A stretch of DNA of 64,000 nucleotides from positions 1 to 64,000 of the forward strand of contig MEOH01000022.1 of the NCBI GenBank assembly GCA_001769535.1. The letters are read 5' to 3'. Below the pieces are notes generated by a model. That model saw only the letters and a list, made by a program, of their open reading frames with translations. It searched no databases and had not been told where the DNA came from. Position numbers and translations under genes: made by a program. Positions 25,222 through 34,630 of this stretch are shown piece after piece. Each line of letters opens with the position of its first letter. The first letter of the stretch is position 1. The DNA comes from Bacteroidetes bacterium GWF2_38_335. GTDB lineage: Bacteria; Bacteroidota; Bacteroidia; Bacteroidales; GWF2-38-335.

Positions 25222-25781
25222 GGTTTATTTAAACAAAATTACTAAAACTAATTGACATGATAGATGGAAAAATGATTTTCTGACTTTTTACAATTAATGA
25301 TTATCGGAAGCATTAATAAATGAAACTCTTGTTTTTGAACTTCCTTGCGAGGCCTAAAATTTTTGTTTCAAAATTCACAAAACACGATGACATCGTGACG
25401 CCATAAATAGCTAATTGGCAGCCTTCAAATCCAGTCGTGACCGTCATTGCGAAGAACTTAACCACACTAATCGATTATAAACAAGGCCTATGCCATGAAG
25501 CAACTAAGTGAAACGATCTCATGAACGAAGTGAATAATCTGCTTTTAATGATTCACATTTTTAATCAAGAGATTGCTTCATCGCATTAACTTTTATTGTT
25601 ATCCATAAAATTTGTTTGCGCTCTTCGCAATGACGGTCAACATGTATTTTTGATTCTATATATGAAAAATAAAATAATAGTCCGGCTTAAGGACAAAAGC
25701 TAAACCACCCCAATAATTACTAAAACTAATCGACATAACCTTTAAAAAAAAATGCTAAATTTGAATCTGATATTATAATAA
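25222..25781. other. Non-coding gap with MITE-like element
   Basis: Holds the inverted-repeat element at 25438-25639 and, at about 25677-25700, the AGTCCGGCTTAAGGACAAAAGC end of the composite repeat family. Nothing else is recognised. Confidence 0.6.
25438..25639. repeat. MITE-like inverted-repeat element, copy 2
   Basis: A 202-base element with perfect 18-base terminal inverted repeats, TGACCGTCATTGCGAAGA at 25438 and its complement ending at 25639. Inner arms ATGAAGCAA and TTGCTTCAT form a second pairing. Copy 1 is at 14371-14568. No coding capacity and no clear target duplication. Confidence 0.8.
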
Positions 25782-27149
25782 ATGAAATACCAAATAATAT
25801 TTTTGCTTGCAATAATAGCCCTGACCGGAAACTCCCAAAAGGACTCCCTGACGACCCGAAAAATATTCAACACCGCCCTGTTGTCAAACCAAATCTACGA
25901 AGACCTCGGGGTCTTATGCAAGGAAAGTCCGGGCCGCCTCTGTGGATCCGATAACGCCGCAAAAGCCATAAACCTGCTTTCAGGAATGCTTAAGGATGCC
26001 GGTGCCGATACCGTTTACCTGCAGGAGTGCATGGTGCGGAAATGGGATAGAGGCAAAATCGAAAAATGCCTGGTCAGCTCTAAATCCGGGGGGACTTTTG
26101 AAACAGACATCTGTGCCCTGGGGGGCTCCGTATCCACCCCTGAAAAGGGTATTACTGCACAAGTCATTGAACTCAAAAACTTTGATGATCTGGCCAAAGC
26201 CGGAAAAGAAAAGATAAATGGAAAAATAGTTTTCTTCAACCAGCCGCTCAACCCCGAACATTATTATACTTTCAATGCTTATGGCGAATTTGCTAAACTG
26301 AGGGTGTACGGAGCAAAGGAGGCCTCGGCATACGGAGCGGTCGCTGTAATTGTCAGATCAATGACTTTGAAAACCGACAATCAGCCACATACCGGAATCA
26401 TGCGCTACAAAGATGCTGCTGTACAGATACCGGGTGCTGCCATTAGTACCGTTGATGCCGACAGATTGAGCTTATCCCTGAAAAATGACTCCGCTCTTAC
26501 GGTTTCTCTGACGCTCGACTGCAAAGAACTCCCCGAAGTGCCATCTTACAATGTCATTGCTGAAATTAAAGGTAGTGAGTTTCCTGATGAATACATCGTC
26601 GCCGGCGGCCATACCGATGCCTGGGATAACGGCGAAGGTGCCCACGACGACGGCGCTGGCTGTGTTCAGAGCATCAATATCCTCCGGATTTTTAAACAGG
26701 CTGAAATAAAACCAAGACATACCCTCCGGATCATCATGTTCATGGATGAGGAAGTGGACCAGCGCGGTGCAAAAAAATACGCCGAATCGGTCTCTCAAAA
26801 AAAAGAAAAACATATCCTCGCCCTCGAAAGCGACCGCGGTGGATATACTCCACACGGCTTTTCCATGGAAATCTCCAAGGAACTTTATGAAAAAGTTATC
26901 CAATGGAAAAAACATTTTCTCATGTATGGTGTCTGGTTTTTTGAAATAGGCGGCTCAGGCGTGGATGTCGGACCGCTTGCCAAACTCGGTATCCCTTGCA
27001 TGGGACTGGTTACCGACTCTCAACGTTATTTTGATATCCAACATGCCCCTTCGGATACTTTTGACAAGGTAAATAAACGGGAATTACAACTTGGAAGTGC
27101 TGCCATGGCCACAATGATATGGTTTTTTGACCAATATTTTGCGCAGTAA
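25782..27149 (+). CDS. Secreted M28 family metallopeptidase
   Basis: This 455-residue peptidase has a signal peptide (about residues 1-18), a PA domain (about 115-250) and the M28 catalytic domain from residue 255. Zinc ligands are visible in order: His277 (GGHTDAWD), the aspartate of AHDDGAG near 289, the glutamates of MDEEVD near 323, Asp351 (ESDRGG) and the histidine of DIQHAPSDT near 425. The family comprises aminopeptidases and carboxypeptidases with two zinc ions. It probably degrades peptides in the periplasm or outside the cell. Lone gene with repeats upstream. Confidence 0.9.
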   Translation: MKYQIIFLLAIIALTGNSQKDSLTTRKIFNTALLSNQIYEDLGVLCKESPGRLCGSDNAAKAINLLSGMLKDAGADTVYLQECMVRKWDRGKIEKCLVSSKSGGTFETDICALGGSVSTPEKGITAQVIELKNFDDLAKAGKEKINGKIVFFNQPLNPEHYYTFNAYGEFAKLRVYGAKEASAYGAVAVIVRSMTLKTDNQPHTGIMRYKDAAVQIPGAAISTVDADRLSLSLKNDSALTVSLTLDCKELPEVPSYNVIAEIKGSEFPDEYIVAGGHTDAWDNGEGAHDDGAGCVQSINILRIFKQAEIKPRHTLRIIMFMDEEVDQRGAKKYAESVSQKKEKHILALESDRGGYTPHGFSMEISKELYEKVIQWKKHFLMYGVWFFEIGGSGVDVGPLAKLGIPCMGLVTDSQRYFDIQHAPSDTFDKVNKRELQLGSAAMATMIWFFDQYFAQ

Positions 27150-27262
27150 ATCAGATGTTTAGGAAAAAAAACCGAAAATTAGGTGACGAAACAGCATTTT
27201 TTTTACATGAACTATTGACTCGTGTACACTAAATTTGTAAATTCGCATCCTAATACATTTTT

Positions 27263-27601
27263 ATGATGAAGAAGATTGCGATACCAACCGACAACAATGT
27301 TTCAATTTCCGACAATTTCGGTAAAGCAAGATGGTTTAAGATTATCAGCGTTGAGGAAAACCATCTGGAAACATTAGATTACATTGAGAACAAAACTCAT
27401 GCCTACGACCCGGAAAGCCGTCAGTCTTACGAAGCCATAATGAGCGCTTTAAAAGACTGTGAGGTAATTATCACCCGTAATATGGGTAAAGGTATTCAGG
27501 AAGAATTACAAAGCGTAAACAAAAAGGTAATTTTTACTAAAGAAATTCAGATGGATGCTGCAGTTGACAGCTTCATCAGAGGTAGTCAGACAAAAAAATA
27601 G
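27263..27601 (+). CDS. NifX/NifB-type dinitrogenase cofactor domain protein
   Basis: A 112-residue protein of the dinitrogenase iron-molybdenum cofactor (NifX/NafY) fold: KKIAIPTDNNVSISDNFGKA at the N-terminus and CEVIITRNMGKGIQEEL near residue 70. In nitrogen fixers this fold carries metal-cluster precursors; stand-alone versions are common in anaerobes without nitrogenase and are thought to bind Fe-S or other clusters. No nif gene is nearby. A bidirectional terminator follows. Confidence 0.85.
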   Translation: MMKKIAIPTDNNVSISDNFGKARWFKIISVEENHLETLDYIENKTHAYDPESRQSYEAIMSALKDCEVIITRNMGKGIQEELQSVNKKVIFTKEIQMDAAVDSFIRGSQTKK

Positions 27602-27631
27602 ACCGAATCCGTATTATTTTATCTGACTTTG

Positions 27632-27676
27632 ATTCGTCAAAAAAGCCACATTGGCATTTTTGACGAATTTTTTTTA
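27632..27676. terminator. Bidirectional terminator
   Basis: ATTCGTCAAAAA and TTTTTGACGAAT are perfect arms, with a small inner GCCACATTGGC stem and a T run after the right arm. It separates the convergent NifX-like and NamZ-like genes. Confidence 0.8.
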
Positions 27677-28921
27677 ATACAACAGATATTTCTCCCTGAT
27701 CTTTTTAAATTTTTCAAGACCATCCTTCCAGGTCGCCCGTATCTCTTCAGCAGTTTTCCCCTCAATAATCTGCTTACGCAAAACATCATTTCCCGCAAGT
27801 TTTTCAAAAAGATTGTCTTTCAGGAAGAACTTGGTTTTGGATGGAAATGCTTTATAAATATCTATCAGATATTCTATCCTGATTTCTGAAATTAATTCCG
27901 ATGAATCGGGAAATGTTCTGAGATCATAACCAAAACATTGCTTTCCCTGCAATACCGGAGTTTTTGCGCCTTCATTGGACTTGGGAGTGAATGAAAAATC
28001 CTTGTCTCCAAGTCCCTTGAGAAGCGGATGGCCAATTACCTGAAACTGCATGTCGGTCCCCCTGCCTATACTCAGCGTGGTGGCTTCAAATAGACAAAGT
28101 GACGGGTATAAATTAACCGCCCTGAAATTGGGCAGATTGGGCGATGGCTTTACCGGAAGCTCATAAATCTTTGAATGATCGTAATTCTCACAAGTTATAA
28201 CGGTCAGGGCGCACTGAATGCCATTTTTGAGCCATTTCTCTCCGTTGATCATCTGCGCATATTCCCCAATGGTCATCCCATGCACAATCGGCACCGGATG
28301 CATCCCCACAAACGAGGTAAATTTCATGTCTAGGACCGGACCGTCAACATAGTGCCCGTTTGGATTTGGCCGGTCGAGCAGTATCATCGGAATGTTGTTT
28401 TCGGCACAGGCCTCCATCATATAATGCAAAGAAGAAATATACGTGTAGAACCGGGCACCCACATCTTGCATATCGAAAACCATAAGTTCAATATCTTTTA
28501 GATCGGCCGGACTGGCTTTTTTTGTGTTTCCGTAAAGAGAAATCACCTGAATACCGGTCTTTTCATCAGTGTAATTGCTTACCGATTCACCTGCATCTGC
28601 CTTTCCCCTGAAACCATGTTCCGGACTGAATATCTTTACCACATTGATTTTAGCAGCAACAAGCGAATCTACTAAATGAACAGCCCCAATCATGGAAGTC
28701 TGGTTGCCCATTACCCCAACTTTTTTACCCTCTAAAAGTTTCAGATATTCACCCGTCCTTTCAGCACCGGTAATGATTTTTTCAACCGGAATCTCTTTTG
28801 CTACTTCCTTTTTAATGTCAGACTTCTTTTCCGAACTCCCGTCCGATTGCGCATTGTTGCACGATATTGTCACCAACATCACACATATTAAAAAAAACAA
28901 ATTTATTTTATGTGTCCTCAT
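27674..28921 (-). CDS. NamZ-like exo-beta-N-acetylmuramidase (DUF1343) lipoprotein
   Basis: The ATG at 28921 gives 415 residues; it was chosen because it starts a lipoprotein signal (KINLFFLICVMLVTISCNN). The mature protein has the DUF1343 signatures VGVMGNQTSMIG, FSPEHGFRGKADAGE, DMQDVGARFYTY and LLDRPNPNG. Characterised members such as Bacillus NamZ release N-acetylmuramic acid from the non-reducing end of peptidoglycan fragments, so a role in cell-wall recycling is likely. Located in the periplasm, anchored to a membrane. A 7-base tandem array lies just upstream. Confidence 0.88.
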   Translation of the reverse strand: MRTHKINLFFLICVMLVTISCNNAQSDGSSEKKSDIKKEVAKEIPVEKIITGAERTGEYLKLLEGKKVGVMGNQTSMIGAVHLVDSLVAAKINVVKIFSPEHGFRGKADAGESVSNYTDEKTGIQVISLYGNTKKASPADLKDIELMVFDMQDVGARFYTYISSLHYMMEACAENNIPMILLDRPNPNGHYVDGPVLDMKFTSFVGMHPVPIVHGMTIGEYAQMINGEKWLKNGIQCALTVITCENYDHSKIYELPVKPSPNLPNFRAVNLYPSLCLFEATTLSIGRGTDMQFQVIGHPLLKGLGDKDFSFTPKSNEGAKTPVLQGKQCFGYDLRTFPDSSELISEIRIEYLIDIYKAFPSKTKFFLKDNLFEKLAGNDVLRKQIIEGKTAEEIRATWKDGLEKFKKIREKYLLY

Positions 28922-28946
28922 CTTATTTAACTTTTTACCCATATTA

Positions 28947-29023
28947 CATAACCCATAACCCATAACTTATAACCCATAACTTATAACCCATAACCCATAA
29001 CTTATAACTCATAACCCATAACC
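28947..29023. repeat. 7-bp tandem array (CATAACC)n
   Basis: Eleven contiguous 7-base units, mostly CATAACC with CATAACT and TATAACC variants, between the divergent namZ-like and permease genes, starting 25 bases upstream of the namZ-like ATG. It occupies the expected promoter region of both genes. Confidence 0.9.
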
Positions 29024-29104
29024 CACATTTTATTATTCAAAAAAATTCCCGTAGGTTTGCAGTAAACTTACATATTTTTCAAAACCTGACAAAGAAAAAG
29101 ATAT

Positions 29105-30355
29105 TTGAACACCGAATATTTCATAGCAAAAAGAATAACCTGGGGCAAGGAAAGCAAAGGCAATATTTCAAAACCAATTGTAAATATTGCCATTGTCGCC
29201 ATTGCTCTTGGTTTGTGTGTTATGATTCTTGCAGTATCCATTGTTACAGGTTTTAAAGATGAGATTCGCCGCAAAGTGGTTGGGTTTGGTTCACATATTC
29301 AGATCATCAACCACGATACCAATTATTCATACGAGTCTTTTCCCATTGACCGCCGCTCGGTTAACACTGAAAATATCCTTAAAATTGAAGGAGTGGAACA
29401 CATTCAGGTTTTTGCTACCAAAGCAGGGATTATGAAAGCGGGCGACCAGAATCAGGGTATTGTGCTTAAAGGGGTGGGGACAGATTTTGACTGGACTTTT
29501 TTTGAAAACAATCTGGTTGATGGAAAAAAAATTGATGTGAACGGCAAGGAACCTTCTGGTGAAATTCTGCTTTCCAGATATCTTGCAAACCTCCTCAAAA
29601 TTGAACTTGGCGACAGCATTAAAGTGTTTTTTGTGGACGAAAACGGGAAACTGAGAGGCAGACCTTTGGTTGTCAGCGGATTGTATGACACCGGACTGGA
29701 AGAATTTGATAAGCTGTTCGGACTGGTTGACATCAGACATATTCAGAAACTTAACAACTGGAATGAAAATCAGGTTTCGGGTTTTGAAATCATGATTAAT
29801 GATTTTGATAATCTGGATGAACTTACCGGTGAAGTGAAAAACCTTGCAGGATACACTTATAACGAAGATGGAACAAAACTTAAGGTGGAGTCTATTAAGG
29901 AAAAATATCCTCAGGAATTTGACTGGCTCGAGTTGCAGGATATCAATGTGTGGGTGATTTTAATTATCATGATTGCAGTGGCAGGCATCAATATGATTTC
30001 CAGTCTGCTCATCCTCATCCTCGAACGCACCACCATGATTGGAATTTTGAAATCGCTTGGCGCGCAAAACTGGAGCATCAGGAAAATATTTCTTTATAAT
30101 GCCGGGTTTTTGATCGGGCGCGGATTGCTTTGGGGAAATATTGCTGGAATTGCGGTTTCGCTCATTCAGTTTTATTTTCATGTTATTCCGCTCGATCCTT
30201 CAATATATTACATCAATACTGTGCCGATCAATTTCAATATTTTTCACATCCTGCTGCTCAATGCCGGTTCTTTTATTGTCATTGTGTTCATGCTGGTTGT
30301 TCCTTCCATGATTATATCCAAAATTACCCCGGTTAAGGCTATTTCATTTAAATAA
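29105..30355 (+). CDS. FtsX-domain ABC transporter permease (LolC/E-like)
   Basis: A 416-residue membrane protein with a TTG start at 29105; no better ATG exists close by. The first transmembrane helix is at about residues 25-50 (IVNIAIVAIALGLCVMILAV), a periplasmic domain follows (about 50-270), and three C-terminal helices form the FtsX module (MISSLLILILERTTMIGILKS). This is the layout of lipoprotein-releasing permeases LolC/LolE. The ATPase partner is not in the window. Four bases before the aldolase-like gene, so likely cotranscribed. Confidence 0.85.
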   Translation: MNTEYFIAKRITWGKESKGNISKPIVNIAIVAIALGLCVMILAVSIVTGFKDEIRRKVVGFGSHIQIINHDTNYSYESFPIDRRSVNTENILKIEGVEHIQVFATKAGIMKAGDQNQGIVLKGVGTDFDWTFFENNLVDGKKIDVNGKEPSGEILLSRYLANLLKIELGDSIKVFFVDENGKLRGRPLVVSGLYDTGLEEFDKLFGLVDIRHIQKLNNWNENQVSGFEIMINDFDNLDELTGEVKNLAGYTYNEDGTKLKVESIKEKYPQEFDWLELQDINVWVILIIMIAVAGINMISSLLILILERTTMIGILKSLGAQNWSIRKIFLYNAGFLIGRGLLWGNIAGIAVSLIQFYFHVIPLDPSIYYINTVPINFNIFHILLLNAGSFIVIVFMLVVPSMIISKITPVKAISFK

Positions 30356-30359
30356 AACC

Positions 30360-31415
30360 ATGAATATCCAATCACCCTCTTTTATAATTGACAAACAAAA
30401 ATGCTTGTCAAATATCCGTTTTATGTCAGATAAGGCAAAAACACACAGTGTACAGTTCAGACCGCATTTCAAGACTCATCAGAACGCTGGTGTCGGAGAG
30501 TTATACCGATCTGAAGGCATCAGAAAAATAACCGTTTCTTCTGTTGATATGGCTGAATACTTTATGAATCTCGGCTGGGATGATATTACCATTGCTTTTC
30601 CGGTAAACATCCGTCAGATGGATAAGATCAATCTCATCGCCCGAAAAATTAAGTTGAACCTTGTGGCAGAATCAACCGGGGTTGTGAAATATCTTGACCA
30701 AAACCTCAAATCAAAAGCCGGCTTGTTTATTAAAATTGATGGCGGATATAACCGCACAGGAATAATTCACCATGATATTGAAAACATTTCTGAGGTTGTC
30801 AAAGCATCAAGGGATTCCTCAAACATTGAATTGAAGGGTTTTCTTATTCACTCGGGACATACTTATGCTGCCCAATCAGTGAAGGAAATTCTGGAAATAC
30901 ATCATGAAAGTCTGGCTATTGCCGGAAACCTGAAAAATAAATTTCCCGGACTCATGGTCTCCATTGGTGACACGCCGGGATGCAGTCTGGCCAATGATTT
31001 CACAAATATCGATGAGATAAGGCCCGGCAATTTTGTTTATTATGACATGATGCAGTACTTTCTTGGCTCCTGTTCTTTTGATAAAATTGCTGTGTCAGTG
31101 GCTTGTCCTGTCGTTTCTGTCCATCCGCATAAAAAAGAGGTGGTGGTTTATGGCGGAGCAGTTCACCTTTCAAAAGAGGTGTTGAATATCAATAACAGCA
31201 GATATTACGGGGGTTGTACGCTTTTGGGTGACAATCACGGTTGGGGAAAATTGCTTGAAACCTGTTTTGTTAAGGGCGTTTCACAGGAGCACGGAATTAT
31301 AAGTGCCGGTGAAAAATTAATTTCAACAATCAAACCGGGCGACCTTATCGGCGTTATTCCTGTTCATTCCTGCCTTGCGGCTGACCTTCTCAGGAAAAAC
31401 ACCATCATGATATAG
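30360..31415 (+). CDS. D-threonine aldolase / D-serine dehydratase-like PLP enzyme
   Basis: This 351-residue fold type III PLP enzyme has the N-terminal alanine racemase-like barrel with the PLP lysine in RPHFKTHQN near residue 38, KIDGGYNRTGI near residue 130, and the metal-binding end (HSCLAADLL) near residue 340. DNHGW near residue 290 matches the D-threonine aldolase/D-serine dehydratase group. The probable reaction is retro-aldol cleavage of D-threonine or dehydration of D-serine. The exact substrate cannot be read from sequence. It follows the permease gene by four bases. Confidence 0.85.
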   Translation: MNIQSPSFIIDKQKCLSNIRFMSDKAKTHSVQFRPHFKTHQNAGVGELYRSEGIRKITVSSVDMAEYFMNLGWDDITIAFPVNIRQMDKINLIARKIKLNLVAESTGVVKYLDQNLKSKAGLFIKIDGGYNRTGIIHHDIENISEVVKASRDSSNIELKGFLIHSGHTYAAQSVKEILEIHHESLAIAGNLKNKFPGLMVSIGDTPGCSLANDFTNIDEIRPGNFVYYDMMQYFLGSCSFDKIAVSVACPVVSVHPHKKEVVVYGGAVHLSKEVLNINNSRYYGGCTLLGDNHGWGKLLETCFVKGVSQEHGIISAGEKLISTIKPGDLIGVIPVHSCLAADLLRKNTIMI

Positions 31416-31480
31416 GGTAAAAATATTTTCACGTGTAATTTATATGAAAGAACTTTTATAAACAATTAACAAGAAAAAAC

Positions 31481-32581
31481 ATGAAAACGCTGAATCTTAA
31501 ATCCCTGTTGGCAATTTTGCTCTTTTTTGCTTTCATGGTATCCCTGAACACAGGATGTAAAAAAAAGGATGAAGACAAAGAGGAAAAGGGTGCCCTCAAC
31601 ATGAGCATCTGCGACGCACGCAATCCCCATTCCGAAGCTAAGGATGGCATTATAGAATCTTCAGATCTCACCAAATGTGAAATCACAATCTCTAAAATTC
31701 AGGTGAAAGACGCTGCCGGCGATTACCTGGATGTGCTTACAACCCCTGCAACCATTGATCTGAGAGATTTTACAGCTTCAGTCAGCGACCTCGTTGCCAT
31801 TGAAATTCCGGTTGGTTCCTATACTGCCGTAAAGGTTTTCATATCCGGAATCAGCACCACCTATGAAGGAAACAACTACACTTCTTCAACCACTGCCCCG
31901 GCAACAGCCACACTGGCAGCTCTGCCCGGCACTACTTTCACCGAAGCACAGGGCGTTGTTGACGCATTTCCGGCCGGAGAAATTGCCTGTGAAATGCCTT
32001 TGAGCTTTACCCTAGCCGATCAGGATGACCTTGAATCAATCAGGTTGTTCTTTGATGCCGACGCTTCTACCTATGTGGTTTCTTACACTTATTCAACCTA
32101 CACCTTTAATTTTGCAGCCATCCGCGAACTTCCCATGTTCGGAATCATTCTCGAAGAAGGAATCCAGCAGATCAGACACAGTCCGCCCATGGGCATCACC
32201 ATTGCAGGCAGTGACGTAAATTACTACGGAATTCATACCTTCATTGATTTCAACGGAAAGGGCGGAACAATCAATTCGCACACCTCACAACATGTTTTCA
32301 GAGGCGAAGACGGCACCCTGCTGGTAAACGCTGAAGATATGGCTGTCAACACCAATCCGCTTACTCCAAACACCGTTGCCGCAACAGGCGAAAGCGACAT
32401 CAGATCCGACGAAACCTTCAGGTACTCACAAATAGTTTCAAACCTTGCAACAGCCGGTTACACTCTGGAATCAGGAAAAACATACTATTTCAGTCTGAGA
32501 AAAACCTGGAACATCACCACCGACGGACAAACATACGATCTCACCAGAATCTGTGAACCAATTCCGGTAACCATTCCTTAA
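31481..32581 (+). CDS. DUF4382 lipoprotein
   Basis: A 366-residue lipoprotein with lipobox LNTGCKKK near residue 26. Residues about 38-180 form the DUF4382 domain (LNMSICDARNP, then VKDAAGDYLDVL and IPVGSYTAVKVFI), a beta-sandwich found on Bacteroidota surface or periplasmic proteins of unknown function. The remainder is beta-rich and Thr/Ala-rich. Expected on the outer membrane. Followed by a clear terminator. Confidence 0.8.
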   Translation: MKTLNLKSLLAILLFFAFMVSLNTGCKKKDEDKEEKGALNMSICDARNPHSEAKDGIIESSDLTKCEITISKIQVKDAAGDYLDVLTTPATIDLRDFTASVSDLVAIEIPVGSYTAVKVFISGISTTYEGNNYTSSTTAPATATLAALPGTTFTEAQGVVDAFPAGEIACEMPLSFTLADQDDLESIRLFFDADASTYVVSYTYSTYTFNFAAIRELPMFGIILEEGIQQIRHSPPMGITIAGSDVNYYGIHTFIDFNGKGGTINSHTSQHVFRGEDGTLLVNAEDMAVNTNPLTPNTVAATGESDIRSDETFRYSQIVSNLATAGYTLESGKTYYFSLRKTWNITTDGQTYDLTRICEPIPVTIP

Positions 32582-32605
32582 AAAACTCATCATACGCTTA
32601 ATATT

Positions 32606-32636
32606 AACAGCATCACCCGCAAGGTGGTGCTGTTTT
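32606..32636 (+). terminator. Intrinsic terminator
   Basis: AACAGCATCACC-CGCAA-GGTGGTGCTGTT followed by TTT, 25 bases after the DUF4382 gene stop. The next gene is convergent. Confidence 0.8.
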
Positions 32637-32669
32637 CACTCCCCTCCTCCGGAGGGGCCGGGGGTGGGT

Positions 32670-33704
32670 CTACACCACCACCTTACAAGTAGAAAACACC
32701 CCGTCAAACCCTAATCTCACCAAAAAAATCCCCTTTTCAGAAAAAATCTCTGTTCTTTCAGAAGAAGAAAGCTCTTTCATGGCCACAGCTCTCCCCATGC
32801 AATCAAAAACCCAAACAGAAATTTCCTTTTCAGAAACATTATTGATGATAATTTTTCCTTCGGCAGAATAAACATCACAGTTTATTTGATCAACAGGATT
32901 TTCAATTCCAATATAATACCCATAGATTTCACCAACGTATTCAGGATGGTCAATAAACGGATTGCGGTTGTTCTGGATGTCATATATTGCGTTATTGCGG
33001 TCAATTTCTTTCTGACTCACGGGATCTTCATAGTCCCATTTTTTCATCAGATTCAGTCCCCAGGTTTTTAGCTGAGCTCCATCGGTCATTTCTGATCCCG
33101 GCCACCCCGAATCTTCGCCAAGGTAACGCACAGTCATGTATAAATAATTGCGGGCAAAATCTCCCTTAAAATCATCAATGGGCTCGAAAACTGTTCCTGA
33201 ATACCCGGGAAAATTACAGTTTCCCAGCTTGCTTCCGTTTTCAGATGTCCAGTCGGCACTCCCCACTTCACCAAAGGGATAATTGGAACGCATGCCGTTT
33301 ACATATCCGTCGGTGGGAACCAGATGGAATAAATCTGAATACATGGGAGATACCTCTCCGCCAAACCAGCTCTTGGGCCACGAATGTTCGCGGTTATAGC
33401 AGTCGCCTTCGCCACCGTAGGAGCCACATTGGTCGCTGCTGGTAAAACTGTATTCATAGGGAGGCGTGCCACCCGGAATATCCGAATACATATCCCAAAC
33501 CTTGCCGTTGGATTTTACATCGGTGGTTTCAAAAGCAACGTGCAAATAATCATATGTTTGTGCATCATGATCATTGATAATTTCATGCAAAGCTGATTTT
33601 AATGCAGTTCCGGTCAACCCTTCGGCACTGTCGTAATACCCGGCCGGAATCTGTCCGTAAGATACGGATGCAATCAGCATCAGGAAAAAGAAAAACTTCC
33701 TCAT
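32670..33704 (-). CDS. Secreted endonuclease I with T9SS-like tail
   Basis: The 344-residue protein has a signal peptide (residues 1-17, ending SYG) and an endonuclease I (EndA/NucM) domain: the catalytic beta-beta-alpha metal motif YNREHSWPKSWF near residue 102 and DLFHLVPTDGYVNGMRSN near residue 124. The enzyme cleaves DNA and RNA without sequence preference, probably for nutrient phosphate or nucleotides. The last 75 residues look like a divergent T9SS sorting domain (VWVFDCMGRAV, EKGIFLVRLG), so it should be exported across the outer membrane. Confidence 0.9.
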   Translation of the reverse strand: MRKFFFFLMLIASVSYGQIPAGYYDSAEGLTGTALKSALHEIINDHDAQTYDYLHVAFETTDVKSNGKVWDMYSDIPGGTPPYEYSFTSSDQCGSYGGEGDCYNREHSWPKSWFGGEVSPMYSDLFHLVPTDGYVNGMRSNYPFGEVGSADWTSENGSKLGNCNFPGYSGTVFEPIDDFKGDFARNYLYMTVRYLGEDSGWPGSEMTDGAQLKTWGLNLMKKWDYEDPVSQKEIDRNNAIYDIQNNRNPFIDHPEYVGEIYGYYIGIENPVDQINCDVYSAEGKIIINNVSEKEISVWVFDCMGRAVAMKELSSSERTEIFSEKGIFLVRLGFDGVFSTCKVVV

Positions 33705-34177
33705 AAATCATTTTTTTTGCAAAATTACAATATTTACAGGAATGGGGATTAAAAAAAACTGTTAAAAAGGAGGGGGGGCGGAAGTCGGAAGTCCGAAGTC
33801 GGGAGTCGGAAGTCCGCCTCCTTCGCAAAAGCTACGGAGGGTAAAAAGTCAGAGTACAATTAACTTTATGGAACGGCAACTCCGGAGGAGTTGAATAATA
33901 GTAGCCCCGGATGAAATCCGGGGTAATGAGTCATGTAAAAAAACCGCCGGCCGAGAGCTTAAAAAAGAACAGGAATACTATCCCGGCGGAAACGAATGAT
34001 GAAGTCCAAAAAGCCGGAAACCGTATGATTAACCTGAAAGACCGCAACAAACAATCAAAATTCGCGCATTAGCGGCCCCCTCAAACCTCTTTTTTCAATC
34101 AAAATTCGCAAATCCAATAATTATCGGATAGCAGCAAAACAAAAAATTCCTTTCCTTTGTACCATAAAACCAAAACC
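33705..34177. repeat. Non-coding gap: AGTC array and hairpin module M2
   Basis: No gene is supported. A five-unit 7-base array of AGTCGGA/AGTCCGA units is at 33783-33817. Module M2, at 33878-33993, contains ACTCCGGAGGAGT, CCCCGGATGAAATCCGGGG and the ACCGCCGGCC to TCCCGGCGGAAA hairpin, in the same order as M1. Confidence 0.7.
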
Positions 34178-34630
34178 ATGAGAGCCGTTATACAACGTGT
34201 AAAAAGAGCATCCGTAACAATCGAAAACAAACTCTTTTCAGAAATTAACCACGGTTTGCTGATCCTATTGGGTATCGAAACTGCCGACAATGATGAAGAC
34301 ATTGAATGGCTGAGCAAAAAAATTTCCCAATTACGTATTTTCAATGATTCAAACTCAGTTATGAACCTTGATGTAAGAGAAGTCAAAGGCAGCATGATTG
34401 TTGTCAGTCAGTTCACTCTCCACGCCAAAACAAAAAAAGGCAACAGGCCATCCTACATCAATGCAGCAGTTCCCGATATTGCCATTCCGCTCTACGAAAA
34501 ATTTGTAAAACAATTGCAACTGGACTCGGCTGTCCCCGTCAAAACCGGTCAGTTCGGCGCCATGATGGATGTGGAACTGATCAATGACGGTCCGGTTACG
34601 ATTTTTATTGATTCTAAGAACAGGGAATAA
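34178..34630 (+). CDS. dtd: D-aminoacyl-tRNA deacylase
   Basis: The ATG at 34178 gives the canonical 150-residue Dtd starting MRAVIQRVKRASV. Motif SQFTLHAKTKKGNRPSY near residue 78 carries the SQFTL catalytic strand, and VKTGQFGAMMDVELINDGPV near residue 127 carries the second conserved NxGPV loop. The enzyme hydrolyses D-amino acids and glycine wrongly attached to tRNA. An in-frame ATG seven codons upstream would add residues absent from the family. Confidence 0.95.
   Translation: MRAVIQRVKRASVTIENKLFSEINHGLLILLGIETADNDEDIEWLSKKISQLRIFNDSNSVMNLDVREVKGSMIVVSQFTLHAKTKKGNRPSYINAAVPDIAIPLYEKFVKQLQLDSAVPVKTGQFGAMMDVELINDGPVTIFIDSKNRE

Noticed and set aside
27263-27601. Nitrogen fixation role for the NifX-like protein
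   Set aside because: No other nif gene is in the window, and lone proteins of this fold are common in anaerobes that do not fix nitrogen.
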